The translations under genes were made by a program, and so were the position numbers. Positions 26,080 through 36,396 of a stretch of 64,000 bases of DNA are shown in pieces (position 1 is the stretch's first letter; the number at the start of each line of letters is the position of its first letter). Source of the stretch: Arenicola marina. Taxonomy: Eukaryota > Annelida > Polychaeta > Arenicolidae. The notes under the pieces are model-generated. The model saw only the letters and a program-made list of their open reading frames with translations. It was not told the DNA's origin and did no database searches. The stretch spans positions 9,874,823 through 9,938,822 of the forward strand of contig OZ025252.1 in NCBI GenBank assembly GCA_964019135.1. Reading direction: 5' to 3'.

Positions 26080-26745
26080 CATATGGCCACCATGGCATTT
26101 ACAATTAATAGACTGACCTCTGTGGCCGCCATGTCATTTACCACTAATAGACTGACCTCTGTGGCCGCTATATCATGTACCACTAATAGACTGACATCTG
26201 TGGTCGCCATGTCATGTACCACTAATAGACTGACCTCTGTGGTCGCCATGTCATGTACCACTAATAGACTGACATCTGTGGCCGCCATGTCATGTACCAC
26301 TAATATACTGACCTCTGTGGCCGCCATTTCATGTACAACTAATAGACTGACATCTGTGGCCGCCATGTCATGTACGACTAATAGACTGACCTCTGTGGCC
26401 GCCATGTCATGTACCACTAATAGACTGACCTGTGTGGCCGCCATGTCATGTACCACTAATAGACTGACATCTGTGGCCGCCATTTCATGTACCACTAATG
26501 GACTGACCTCTGTGGCCACCATGTCATGTACAACTAATAGACTGACCTCTGTGGTCGCCATTTCATGTACCACTAATAGACTGACCTCTGTGGTCACCAT
26601 GTCATGTACAACTAATAGACTGACATCTGTGGCCGCCATGTCATGTACAACTAATAGACTGACCTCTGTGGTCGCCATGTCATGTACCACTAATAGACTG
26701 ACCTCTCTGGGCGCCATTTCATGTACCACTGATAGCAATCCTGTG
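26080..26745. repeat. 39-bp minisatellite, about 17 copies
   Basis: The unit is 39 bp (ATGTACCACTAATAGACTGA then CCTCTGTGGCCGCCATGTC). Variants include GACATC/GACCTC, GGCC/GGTC and ATGTC/ATTTC. The length is a multiple of 3 and no copy carries a stop, so long frames are open on both strands (plus 26050-26808 with repeat MSCTTNRLTSVAA; minus 26061-26738 with repeat VSLLVVHDMAATE). Openness on both strands over the same bases points to repeat geometry, not coding selection. Confidence 0.95.
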
Positions 26746-28974
26746 GATGTCGGATTAAAATGCGTTGGTTTTCGGTCAGTTGAACACCATTCTGTACAAA
26801 GAAATTGATAATAACATTGACCCTACATATCAATAAAGCATTAAACGGAAGCCCAATATTATAATACAGGCATTTTTCACTGAAAGTGTCAAATCTAGAA
26901 TTTATCATAACAAATTTCCGCATACGTATAGTTGATGTGACTAGTAAAAAAAATAAGGTACAAAAATTACAGCGAAAGTCAGCCGCAACTGTTCAGATAT
27001 ATGTGCAACATCAATATGTTACAAGCCTACATAATATTTTTATAGGCCTTACCTTCAGAAATGTCATGGAAACTGCATGCAAACCAGCGGTGGAACAATG
27101 TAAGTTAACGCTTGCATTCCTGAAAAACACAAAGAAGCATCCTAAGATCATAAAATCAATAAAAATGGTAAAGGTTAAAGTCGAGTTAGGGTCGAATTGC
27201 TCAGTGGCCTGTATTACTTTACGGTTTCTAACCCTATTCACGCACAGATCCGTATCGTTATAGTCAACAACATGGCAACAACGTTTCTTACTGTATGGAT
27301 TTAGTTCAATGTAAACCTTTCTAATAATTGCCATTGATATCTGGGAGATAGAAACAGAGATAGAAAGGACGTATTCAGCGTTTCCTAGTTTATTTAACCA
27401 TTATATATATCATTTAGAATCTTTCATTCCCTCCAATGTCTAACCGGTCTCTGCTCTGCTTCAGTTTTCATTGATATAATGACTATGGTACACTATACAT
27501 TATAGACTAAAGCATTGGTGTGGTGTGAAGTGTGCGGCATATGGTATGTGACACGTGGTATGTGGCACGGTTCGGTACGGCATAGTACAGTATAGTCAAA
27601 CTATACAACTGTATACAGTTTCCGATAATGTCACTAGAGTTGTTATGATGTGTGAGACGAGTGTGCGCCAGGCTGCAGTAAAATCTTTTTCAATCAACAA
27701 GGCCTACCGAAAGGTAATTTTTACGAGGCTAAAAACCGTTTAGAACGGTTCCCCGCTCTGCAGCTGCCCGATCCTGGAGGTTTATATTAAGGGAAGCGTT
27801 GTCTCTGCGCTCTGTGATGTTTATACTTATGTACAGACCCATGCAGCCTCCTTTCATGCCCTGGCCCCGCTGCCATAGGCACAATTGTCTCCGGATCCAG
27901 ATGGCGATTAGAGAGATACACATCAGTGTGTGACCCCCTTTCATCTCCTGATCCCATTGGGCGAGCCACCTTTTACGCCAGGTATACTGCCCCTTTGTCT
28001 GGACCCAGATGTCGGTCAGTCGCTGGCCGACAGATGACCCTCCAACGCTAACTAATCACGCTCGAGTCTGTCCGAGCCGTGCGCGCTGGCGACCAACTGA
28101 CCATGGCGGTGCCAGCCATTCAGAGCCGTTTGGTCGCCCAATCAGGTTCGAGTCCCCTCGCCAGGAGGCCCTGTTATAGAGCACTGTGATCCAGGTGCCA
28201 ATCACTCTGATGCAGGTTCGCAGCCACGCGGTTTCGCTTCTCCCACCCACCCAACCCCTGTTCTTAGTCTTCGACTTGTCCAACTGTCACATAGGTGCCA
28301 GCTCGATCCTTGACATGAGGGTTCATTAACTTTCTTTAATATCACTATATCACCTTATTTGTATTGTGTTAAGTGTATCGTCATAATGTATTGCATTGTG
28401 GTTCGTCATATTATTGTATTGTCTGTATTAGTACTTTTGGTAGTAGTATACAGTCTTTAAATAAACCTCCCGGTTTATCTGCCAGGTCGGAGTTCTGTTT
28501 TAATATTATATCCGTAGTCGTATTATCGTAGGTTAATGTTGTAGAAAAAACAGCAGTGCAATCAGATATTATCGTGTTTTACGAGGAGACGCATAAAATA
28601 ACCATCTAGAGCGAGCTAACTGATATAATAGAAGACGTTAGCAAGACGTTAGTAGCTGGGCTGCCTCTAGGACTAGAGCCTTCTCGGTTCTGCCGAGGGC
28701 CAGCGACGGCGTCGCGACACACGCCGCTGTACGTCTCTTCCATACACCGTCGCCAGCAGGCAGTTCTTCTGAGATCCCGTATCTAATTGTAACCCCGTCA
28801 TTGCACTCAAGGTCAAGATAAAGAAAGACACGTCGAATGAATGATCATACAATAAATAATTACGCAAACCCAGATAATATATTTCAACGTCAAAGGTTTA
28901 CAATACCGTTCATCGGTAAGAAGACAACCACTTTCACTATCCCAACGGAGAACCGAGATATCTGGCTGTCTAGT
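26746..28974. other. unique 2.2 kb, no secure gene
   Basis: Short frames here (for example 26886-27263, 27011-27334 minus, 28056-28283 minus) lack domains. From about 27.7 to 28.35 kb the sequence is GC-richer and looks like a decayed dispersed repeat. It includes GGTTCGAGTCC at 28145, which matches a pol III B box, but no convincing A box or cloverleaf. AATAAACC occurs near 28459. I cannot assign a family. Confidence 0.45.
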
Positions 28975-29160
28975 TTCTAGATGAATCTGTAAGCACAAAT
29001 CTTGATAATCTCTAAGCAAACATAGTAAGCCATAAGTACACATATTAATCTATAAGTACACATATTAATCTATAAGTGAAAATATTAATCTATAAGTGCA
29101 CATATGAATCTGTAAGTACACATATTAATATATAAGCACACACAAATAATCTGTAATTAC
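28975..29160 (+). repeat. 20-bp AT-rich tandem repeat, about 6-8 degenerate copies
   Basis: Repeats of AATCTATAAGTACACATATT and close variants run from the degenerate start near 28975 to about 29160, clearest at 29030-29145. Substitutions such as GTGAAA and GTGCAC separate copies. Confidence 0.85.
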
Positions 29161-29390
29161 ATATCGCAATCAATATTCAGTAGGTATATATATTTCGTAC
29201 ATTGGGCCATTCGGCTCTTAGTACATACAGGATACACATTTAATCATCGTTATTTCTTTCTTAGAGAGTATTCAGTGACAGTCTCTGAACACATAATTCA
29301 AACTTCCATTCATCGTGTGCTATGAATATATAACTGCAGGACACTTTTACTTATGAGACAATTTGATATTGGAATAAGACTAGTTCCCGA

Positions 29391-30375
29391 ATTAAACCAG
29401 CGCCAAACAACGGCCCCATCCTAATCTCGACCCGCGCCAAACAACGGCCCCATCCTAATCTCGACCCGCGCCAAACAACGGCCCCATCCTAATCTCGACC
29501 AGCGCCAAACAACGGCCCCATCCTAATCTCGACTAGCGCCAAGCAACGGCCCCATCCTAATCTCGACCCGCGCCAAACAACGGCCCCATCCTAATCTCGA
29601 CCAGCGCCAAACAACGGCCCCATCCTAATCTCGACCCGCGCCAAACAACGGCCCCATCCTAATCTCGACTCGCGCCAAACAACGGCACCATCCTAATCTC
29701 GACTAGCGCCAAACAACGGCCCCATCCTAATCTCGACCAGCGCCAAACAACGGCCCCAACCTAATCTCGACCAGCGCCAAACAACGGCCCCATTCTAATG
29801 TCGACCAGCGCCAAACAACGGCCCCATCCTAATCTCGACCAGCGCCAAACAACGGCCCCATCCTAATCTCGACCAGCGCCAAACAACGGCTCCATCCTAA
29901 TTCGACCAGCGCCAAACAACGGCCCCATCCAAATCTCGACCAGCGCCAAACAACGGCCCCATGTTAATTTCGACCAGCGCCAAACAACGGCCACATCCTA
30001 ATCTCGACCAGCGCCAAATATCGGTCCCATCCTAATCTCGACCCGCGCCAAACAACGGCCCCATCCTAATCTCGACCAGCGCCAAACAACGGCCCCATCC
30101 TAATCTCGACCAGCGCCAAACAACGGCCCCATCCTAATCTCGACCAGCGCCTACCACCGGGCCAGCGCCAAACAACGGCCCCATCCGAATTACCACTAGC
30201 GCGCCAAACAACGGCCCCATCCTAATTACCACCAGCGCGCCTAACACCGGTCACATCCGAATTACGACCAGCGCCAAAAAACGGCTCCATCCGAAATACG
30301 ACCAGCGCGCCTAACGCCGGTCACATCCGAATTACGACCAGCGCAAGCATACTAACGCCCCATCCGAATTACGCC
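29391..30375 (+). repeat. 34-bp minisatellite, about 28 copies, decaying rightward
   Basis: The unit is 34 bp (CGCCAAACAACGGCCCCATC then CTAATCTCGACCAG). The left copies are nearly identical (CGACC, CGACT and AGCGCC forms). From about 30140 on they degrade, with the forms CTAACACCGGTCACATCCGAATTACGACC and indels, and the array fades by 30375. A homogeneous interior with a degenerate edge is the usual pattern of unequal exchange. No open frame of interest is produced. Confidence 0.94.
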
Positions 30376-32970
30376 CAGGTATATGTGCTTGCTGCGTACC
30401 GTATAGCGAGGGACCGCAATCCGAGACATGACCCTAGATAAGTGAACAAGGTCGCCAACTGAGGTTCTCTTATATAGTTACATGTTCACTTACCACACTT
30501 CTAGTTGAAAACGTTGTTTCTGCATTCGTGCACCTAAGACGAGACAAAACAGGTTCTCAATTAAATTAACCTAAAATTGCAAGATCAAAATGAATCATCT
30601 TGATCAAATATAAAATGACCAGAAAACCTTATTCTAGCACTAGTCAAGTCATTAGGCGAAACAATCTTTTTGAATGGCTTTATAAACAGGGGTCTGGGTT
30701 CAGTGTCGATTGTCGATTTGTCACCACCTTTCGTGTTGCTTTTTGGTTTTTCGCCTCAGTTTCGGAATATGGGGGTCAATGTATAATGTCATTTTTTTCC
30801 AATATGCCTGTTTCGCTTATCGCCATTTACCCTTTTCAGACCACTGTAAACACTGTAAACTATGCAATGGTTATTCCTGCTTGTCTAGTAAAGATTTCCC
30901 TTGAAATGCGTTTAATAATATATATATTAATTGTCTTACTGGAGACTTGGACTCAATGAGACGCTTCCGGAAGATTTCAATGCCATGCAAAGGCAGAAGG
31001 CACCAACAATGGCATCCATCTTCATAGCCTATATAGAAAGACATGCGTTGAGCCGAAACATCCCTTGTGTCACAGTCAGGTTTAGCTTTGTGTCCATAGC
31101 AGATGGCTAGGTGATCGAACTTCTAACATGTGGCCTGGACAGTGAATGGCCTGAGACAAGTAAAGCCTCATGCCAAGGTAATCAATTGATCAAACTAGCT
31201 TCCAGAAATGATCAGGCTTGTCTGAGGAGCTTGCAAATCCCTGGTATATCCCATAGCTATGATCAAGTATAGTTGATCCCACAACCAGGGCAGGGCAGGG
31301 AATAACTTTTCCAATCTTTGAGATTGGCATCAAAGAATTCTTGGAGACTTGCGATTAGATCTTTGCAATTCTGGAGGGGTTATTATCCACACAGTTCAAT
31401 GCAAAGACTTTATGTCTATTTACAACACTCCATTATATTTATCAGTCTGTGAATTTCTCGATATTCACAAATTTACCTTTGATGTTTTTGTTTTTTTAAG
31501 TCCTCAAATATATTGGGAGATTTCATATTACTCTTGGTAATATATTTCACCCTTCCTCATCAGTTGACAATTACTGCTACAACGGTCTTTTTTGTTTTTA
31601 AATCCAAAATGAATGGATAGTGAATAAATAAGCTGCTTAATGATGACTTTATGTTATCTTTTTTTTTGGAAGATATAGGCCTACCTGCTCTAACTTAGTC
31701 TAATTAAGTTAGATCTATGTCATATCATGATATATAGAAGGTGGACCAGTGATTGTGCAGATACCAGTGATTACACCTTCGCAGAAATCTGATTTTATTC
31801 TTATGAATTTGCTTGTGTCCAAACTTTTACTATATCTAGACAGATGCCTTCATGTGTGACAGCTACGTTGACATCTATTGTATAAGATTCCAAGCAATCT
31901 ACATATTATTTTTACCATCTTTCAGTGGTGCACAATCACTGCATGGTCCCATCACTATACATGGTCATATATATTATGGAAACCATAAGAATTAAGATAA
32001 GAATTGTCCGCTCTCTCAGGCATTACCAGACTACAACATACTTAGGAGCCAAGCCCCTCCCCCCCCCAGAAAAATTTGACATTTGTGTAAATCTTAAATT
32101 AAAGTGCCCCCCCCCCCCCCCCACTCCGGAGGTTGCTTGCTGACTTGCTGAGTCAGAGAAGCCAGAGACTTAGTGAGTGACGCCCAACCAGTCACGGATG
32201 ATCGATACTTTAGTCAGATAGAATATTGACCCAGACTCAGTGACACTTCACTGTGTCACTCAGTCAAGTGGCAGTGCTAACGAATGTCCTACATGCTGCA
32301 TAATGATACGCAGATTACACCTCTATCTAATTGCGGTACTTCAGGAGAATAAACTAAAATTCGACGGGGCTAAGGCTAGCGGATCGCTTTATCAGTTTAT
32401 GGCCCGCTCTTTCTTTGTGTGAGCGGTTGTACCGAGAAATGGTAAAATACGCGACAGTGGCGCCCCCAGGACTATTCCAGCATCAACATTTTCCTATTTC
32501 AAGATTGCCACGACTTGGTTCGTTTATCGATAATGTTTACGATATAGTATACTCAGAATTATCCTTCATACACGAAATTATAAACTATAATTTTAAAATA
32601 TATGTACATATCTACATGTATATAACGCATCACTCATAGTCTTTTACGAGGCAGGGGTTAGAAACGAGCTCCCTCTGCTGGGAGAGTCCCTTCGTGCATG
32701 GCGGCGGAACCAGCTTGCGGGGAACTTGATGCCTGAGCACTGCTTATGGTCAGATGGACTCTGATCTGCAGATCAGCTTATGGAGCGCTTATCCTTATGT
32801 GAACAGTGGTGAAGTCTAGCTGGAAGCCAAACCGACTGGATCCACATATTCGGTAACTTAGGCTTGTCATCATTGTCACTGTTTGTGAGAAATTGTCGAA
32901 CGAGCACCTGCATGAGCACTAGCCCTGTCCTGTAGCAGCTGCCACAGTGCCAGGCCTGCCTGTAGTGTAC
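30376..32970. other. unique sequence, no gene seen
   Basis: About 2.6 kb without a recognisable gene. The 119-codon frame at 30600-30959 and others (31349-31540, 31925-32143, 32415-32639) have no domain. Poly-C tracts occur near 32059 and 32106. The stretch around 32640-32760 is GC-richer but shows nothing I can name. Confidence 0.55.
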
Positions 32971-33072
32971 GTAGCCCGAAACTTCAACCGTTACAGTCTT
33001 GACACTTGTTCTTGTGACTGTACAGTCACCAGAGCAAGTGTCAAGACTGTAATTTCTGAACTTTCAGGCTAC
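32971..33072. mobile_element. 102-bp foldback (palindromic) element
   Basis: Two ~50-bp arms, from GTAGCCCGAAAC and ending TTTCAGGCTAC, are imperfect reverse complements meeting at the perfect 16-bp palindrome GTGACTGTACAGTCAC (33014-33029). CTGTAGTGT directly precedes (32960-32968, with two bases between) and directly follows (33073-33081), consistent with a ~9-bp target duplication. Nine-base duplications and long inverted arms are typical of Mutator-like foldback elements, so that family is a reasonable guess. It has no coding capacity. Confidence 0.7.
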
Positions 33073-33424
33073 CTGTAGTGTTACCAGCCTGCCTCTAAGC
33101 AGCATGTGTGCTGTTAGAGCCAGGCAGCATTTGCTGTCTGCGGTGTTGCAGCGCATATTTTCGCGTATAGGGCGCACAGTTTTTAACTATCCAACAATAT
33201 GTACATCGTTCTAGAATCCTTATGCAATATACTGACCTGGGGGAAAAAAAAGAAACTACTTTGATTAATTATCTTAACTTGCAATGTCTGGGCTTTTTCT
33301 AGACAAATTTATTCGATCAGCCCCAGCTGCGCCAATATGTACTGCAACACCGTACACAGCAAATGCTGCCTGGCTCTAACGGCACCCCGTGATAAGTTAG
33401 AGACAGGCCTGGTAACCTGTAGTG
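33072..33424. mobile_element. inverted-repeat element with ~90-bp arms
   Basis: The left arm (33072-33160) and the reverse complement of the right arm (33333-33424) share GTTAGAGCCAGGCAGCATTT, then GCTGT and CGGTGTTGCAG, with further matching towards the ends (CCTGTAGTG). The ~170-bp interior is unrelated AT-rich sequence. This looks like a non-autonomous DNA transposon with long terminal inverted repeats. The 102-bp foldback sits at its left edge. No transposase fragment is present. Confidence 0.7.
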
Positions 33425-33734
33425 TTTTTTAACATCATAAGCATGACCCTGGCAGCAGCACTGCTCGAAGGGGGTGGTGCTGGGCCATGGTGCTAGCCTC
33501 TAGAACGGAGAGGATCCCAGAGGCTAGAGGCGGTGCCAAAAAATTCTGGATTCCCTTGGTCTGCTATGCAGCCTGTGGGCCATGTTAAAGCCAAGGGCTA
33601 GCTTATAATTAACATTAATGAATGCTGTATGCTGGCCCTGCTCGACTCACTCTGTCATACGTGTCACAAGCACAATAAATCAGTGGGGATGGGAGAGGAG
33701 GATGCTTCACCTGTGTATGTCTACCAGGCATTAG

Positions 33735-34619
33735 GAATTTTTACGATTACGATTACAGGAAATATAAAAGTAATCGATTATGATTCAATGTAATCATGAT
33801 TACATTTGTGATTACATAGACTGTTTTTTGTAATTGAAATAAAAAATACAACACTGACTGATAATCGCACCTCTTGTTTGATTCATTTAAACTTTAAAAC
33901 TTTAGGATTCTTGCCGGAGAGGGAGGTGTCCCACGTAAAAACTTATTACCTCTCTATTAAATACCATGGAACTAAAGGAAGCCACACAGTTTAATGACAC
34001 AAGGGAATCTAGTCCAGCCACCACACCACACATCGCCGTGCACCAGTCCTGACCGAATCAAGTTTGTTTTATAACAACACTTCTTCCAATCAATCTATAT
34101 AGAGAACAATGACACAAGAATCTACCACCCTCCCATCACAGCCCCCACCTACCTACCTACCCATCACAGCCCCCATCTACCTACCTATCCATCGCAGCCC
34201 CCACCCACCTACCTGCTCCCAACATATAGACCCCTAAGTCGCTCTGGACTATTTCTAGCTATCCATTGCAAACAAGATAATGAGGGGATTAGAATGTGGC
34301 ACCCCCAGCCAGCTTAATTGGGTATGTCTGGTTATTTGTCGGATGGGGCAGGAAGGCCAGGGTGGTTTCGAGGGGGGTCTGATCTCTACAGTAAGACTGC
34401 AGTGGCGAGTTTCCGTATATGATACAAGCGACATGGAAAGTATGACAATCAATTGGAGATCAAACAGCCCGAGTGAACATAACAAAGTAATCATGATTAC
34501 GATTACATTAGCAATGTAATCGATTACGATTATATTGCCTTAAAAACCAATGTAATGGATTACGATTACTTGAAAAATGTAATTGATTACAATCGATTAT
34601 GATTACTGATTATGATTAC
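33735..34619. mobile_element. possible non-autonomous DNA element with GATTAC-rich ends
   Basis: Two clusters of degenerate GATTAC/GTAATC motifs, 33735-33812 and 34487-34617, share TGTAATCATGATTAC and TAATCGATTA in inverted and direct form. They bracket ~0.67 kb that includes a small CCATC(A/G)CAGCCCCCA-type repeat near 34130-34215. Clustered short subterminal repeats of this kind occur in hAT-like non-autonomous elements. No clean terminal repeat or target duplication was found, so the class and both edges are uncertain. Confidence 0.4.
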
Positions 34620-34639
34620 CCCATATCTGATGTCTACTA

Positions 34640-35241
34640 CAGTGGCAGATCCAGGAAACAACCTACGGTAATGGCCCGGTACCGGTACAATTTCATGGCG
34701 GTATTGGCAGCAGTGTTTATACCATTTTTCTGGAACTCTGCCATTAACATTACAGTACAGGCCCAGTACTACTGCATAATAAAAGCCTGGTACAGGCCCA
34801 GTATTGCGTGATAGTAAAGGCCCAGTACAGGCCCAGCACTATAGAATAGTAAAAGCCTGATATAGGCCCAGTACTACAGGATAATAAAGGTCTGGTACAA
34901 GGCCAATTGCAAAATATATTATCACTCAAGGCTGTCAGATAGCAGCATGTGAACTGCTCATATTTTACAGCATCACATAGCAGGTAATTGAGCAGGTCAG
35001 TCAGAAGTAGAGACACCTATTAGAAAATGATCCATTGTTCATACAGTGAAAGTTCCAAACATTCTTTCGTCTAAGTCATAGTGGCACATTGATTAAGCAT
35101 GCATGCGGAAGGTAGGCAGTTCAAAACCGACCAGTGACTATGGGCTATGGCTGCTTTGTTATTTGTTTGTTTTAATAATTGACACTGTATTCAAGTTATC
35201 AGGTAATGCTGTCAGCCCCTCCCCTCCTGGATCTGCCACTG
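34640..35241. mobile_element. 602-bp non-autonomous DNA transposon with perfect 17-bp ends
   Basis: CAGTGGCAGATCCAGGA at the left and its exact reverse complement at the right (35225-35241) delimit 602 bp. TA lies immediately outside each end, consistent with insertion at a TA dinucleotide as in Tc1/mariner-like and some other families. The interior has no open frame worth naming. It contains four ~37-bp tandem copies around TACAGGCCCAGTACTA (34752-34905), which may represent the element's own minisatellite. Confidence 0.75.
34752..34905 (+). repeat. ~37-bp tandem repeat, about 4 copies, inside the 602-bp element
   Basis: Four diverged copies share GGCCCAGTACTA followed by ATAATAAAAGCCTGGTA or a near variant. 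They lie wholly within the TA-flanked element. Confidence 0.75.
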
Positions 35242-36219
35242 TACTGTATATATACTACAGATAAATAGTCATAGACGTGGAGTGTATGCCTCTCTCCATT
35301 GGCGCAAGTAGCCTAGACAAGCCCGCTTTCCTGGAGAAAGGGGCCTTGTCTGGGGGCATTTGCACCAAGCCCCCCATCCCCTACCCCCTTCTACTTTACT
35401 CTGCCTATGGTATATCGGTATCAACTTGTTACTTGTTGCTTATTTTGCACAGGACGTACCACAGGAGTCTTAAGCCAGGGATCTCCTAACAATTAGTCTA
35501 TATATGATTACTCTGGTGTGTAATTTGTATTTTTCAGAAATTAATAATTTAATTAATTAATAATTAATCAGAAGTATGTTGTAATAATGTAGTTGAGAGA
35601 AGGAGACAATAATAATATTTAACATGGACTGGTAAGTGTCATAATCATTTTCAACTTAATATTTTTAAATGCATGCATTCAGCTGGCACGACAAATAAGG
35701 CCAGTATATTATAGGTTAAAAATAAATCAGCGAAAACCTCTGATTGCAAAAATTTGGAACACTTTGCAATTGTACAGCCAGCACTTATCATGTCAAATAA
35801 GTACAGGGAACTGTTTACTTTTCCAAAAGGCAAAATCAGACAAACATTAATGTCGGGCCCTGCAATCAACCTGGCTTACTGGGGCAAATCCTAGATCAGC
35901 CCATGCAATAAGCTCCATTAAACATTCTGTCATAATCTGAATCACTCAATCCTCCATCTAGCTAGGAATCTAAATCTAAATTTTTTTAGTCTGGAATTGA
36001 TGTCTTATATTCTTAGCGTATAAGTACACATATTTTGTATGCAATGTATTACTGGGCATAATGATAAGCCACTGAGAATGACCTAATTACCATGTCCCAG
36101 TCTGACGGTGAACTGGCCGAAATGGGGCGGTTTAGATACGGGTGTGCACATGCATGAGTAATTAGCCCCATTATATCGGGTCGGCTACAGAATTAATTAC
36201 CTCTCTTTTTTGTTTTTCA
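35242..36219. other. upstream flank of the DHRS7-like gene
   Basis: No coding feature is recognised. A 70-codon frame at 35277-35489 lacks a domain, and an AATTAATT-rich tract lies near 35545. The promoter was not identified; a transcription start upstream is expected because an acceptor-like site stands before the first coding exon. Confidence 0.5.
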
Positions 36220-36220
36220 G
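36201..36220 (+). promoter_or_regulatory. probable 3' splice site of a 5'UTR intron
   Basis: CTCTCTTTTTTGTTTTTCAG is a strong pyrimidine tract plus CAG, 43 bp before the start codon at 36264. It implies a non-coding first exon upstream that I could not locate. Confidence 0.6.
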
Positions 36221-36263
36221 TTCTGCGTGTTGACATCAGTAGTAGACAGTACCGCCAACAGCC

Positions 36264-36396
36264 ATGGAGATTGAAGGATATGCCTTTTGGGTTCTCGTAG
36301 TCATTCTGCTACTTATCGTTATACAGCTTGTGAGATTGGCATTTGCTGACGCAGATCTTACATTGCTATGGAAAGAGAAATATGGCTTAAATGTTG
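36264..36396 (+). other. DHRS7: DHRS7-like exon 1 (membrane anchor)
   Basis: It encodes [20 protein letters not shown] and onward to [10 protein letters not shown], the membrane segment and the linker typical of DHRS7. The ATG context is GCCATGG. It ends in phase 1 at a GTAAGT-type donor (G|GTAAGTT). The intron after it is 2,099 bp and contains a LINE fragment. Confidence 0.88.

Noticed and set aside
26050-26808. Overlapping 252- and 225-codon frames on opposite strands
   Set aside because: Both come from the stop-free 39-bp repeat; coding on both strands of a minisatellite is not credible without transcripts.
27740-28510. Solo long terminal repeat or other retroelement tail
   Set aside because: The composition and an AATAAA near 28459 suggested it, but no paired ends, target duplication or second copy is visible, so I make no call.
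29391-30375. CRISPR-like regular array
   Set aside because: There are no unique spacers between repeats, and the surrounding DNA is eukaryotic. It is a direct tandem minisatellite. The same applies to the other arrays.
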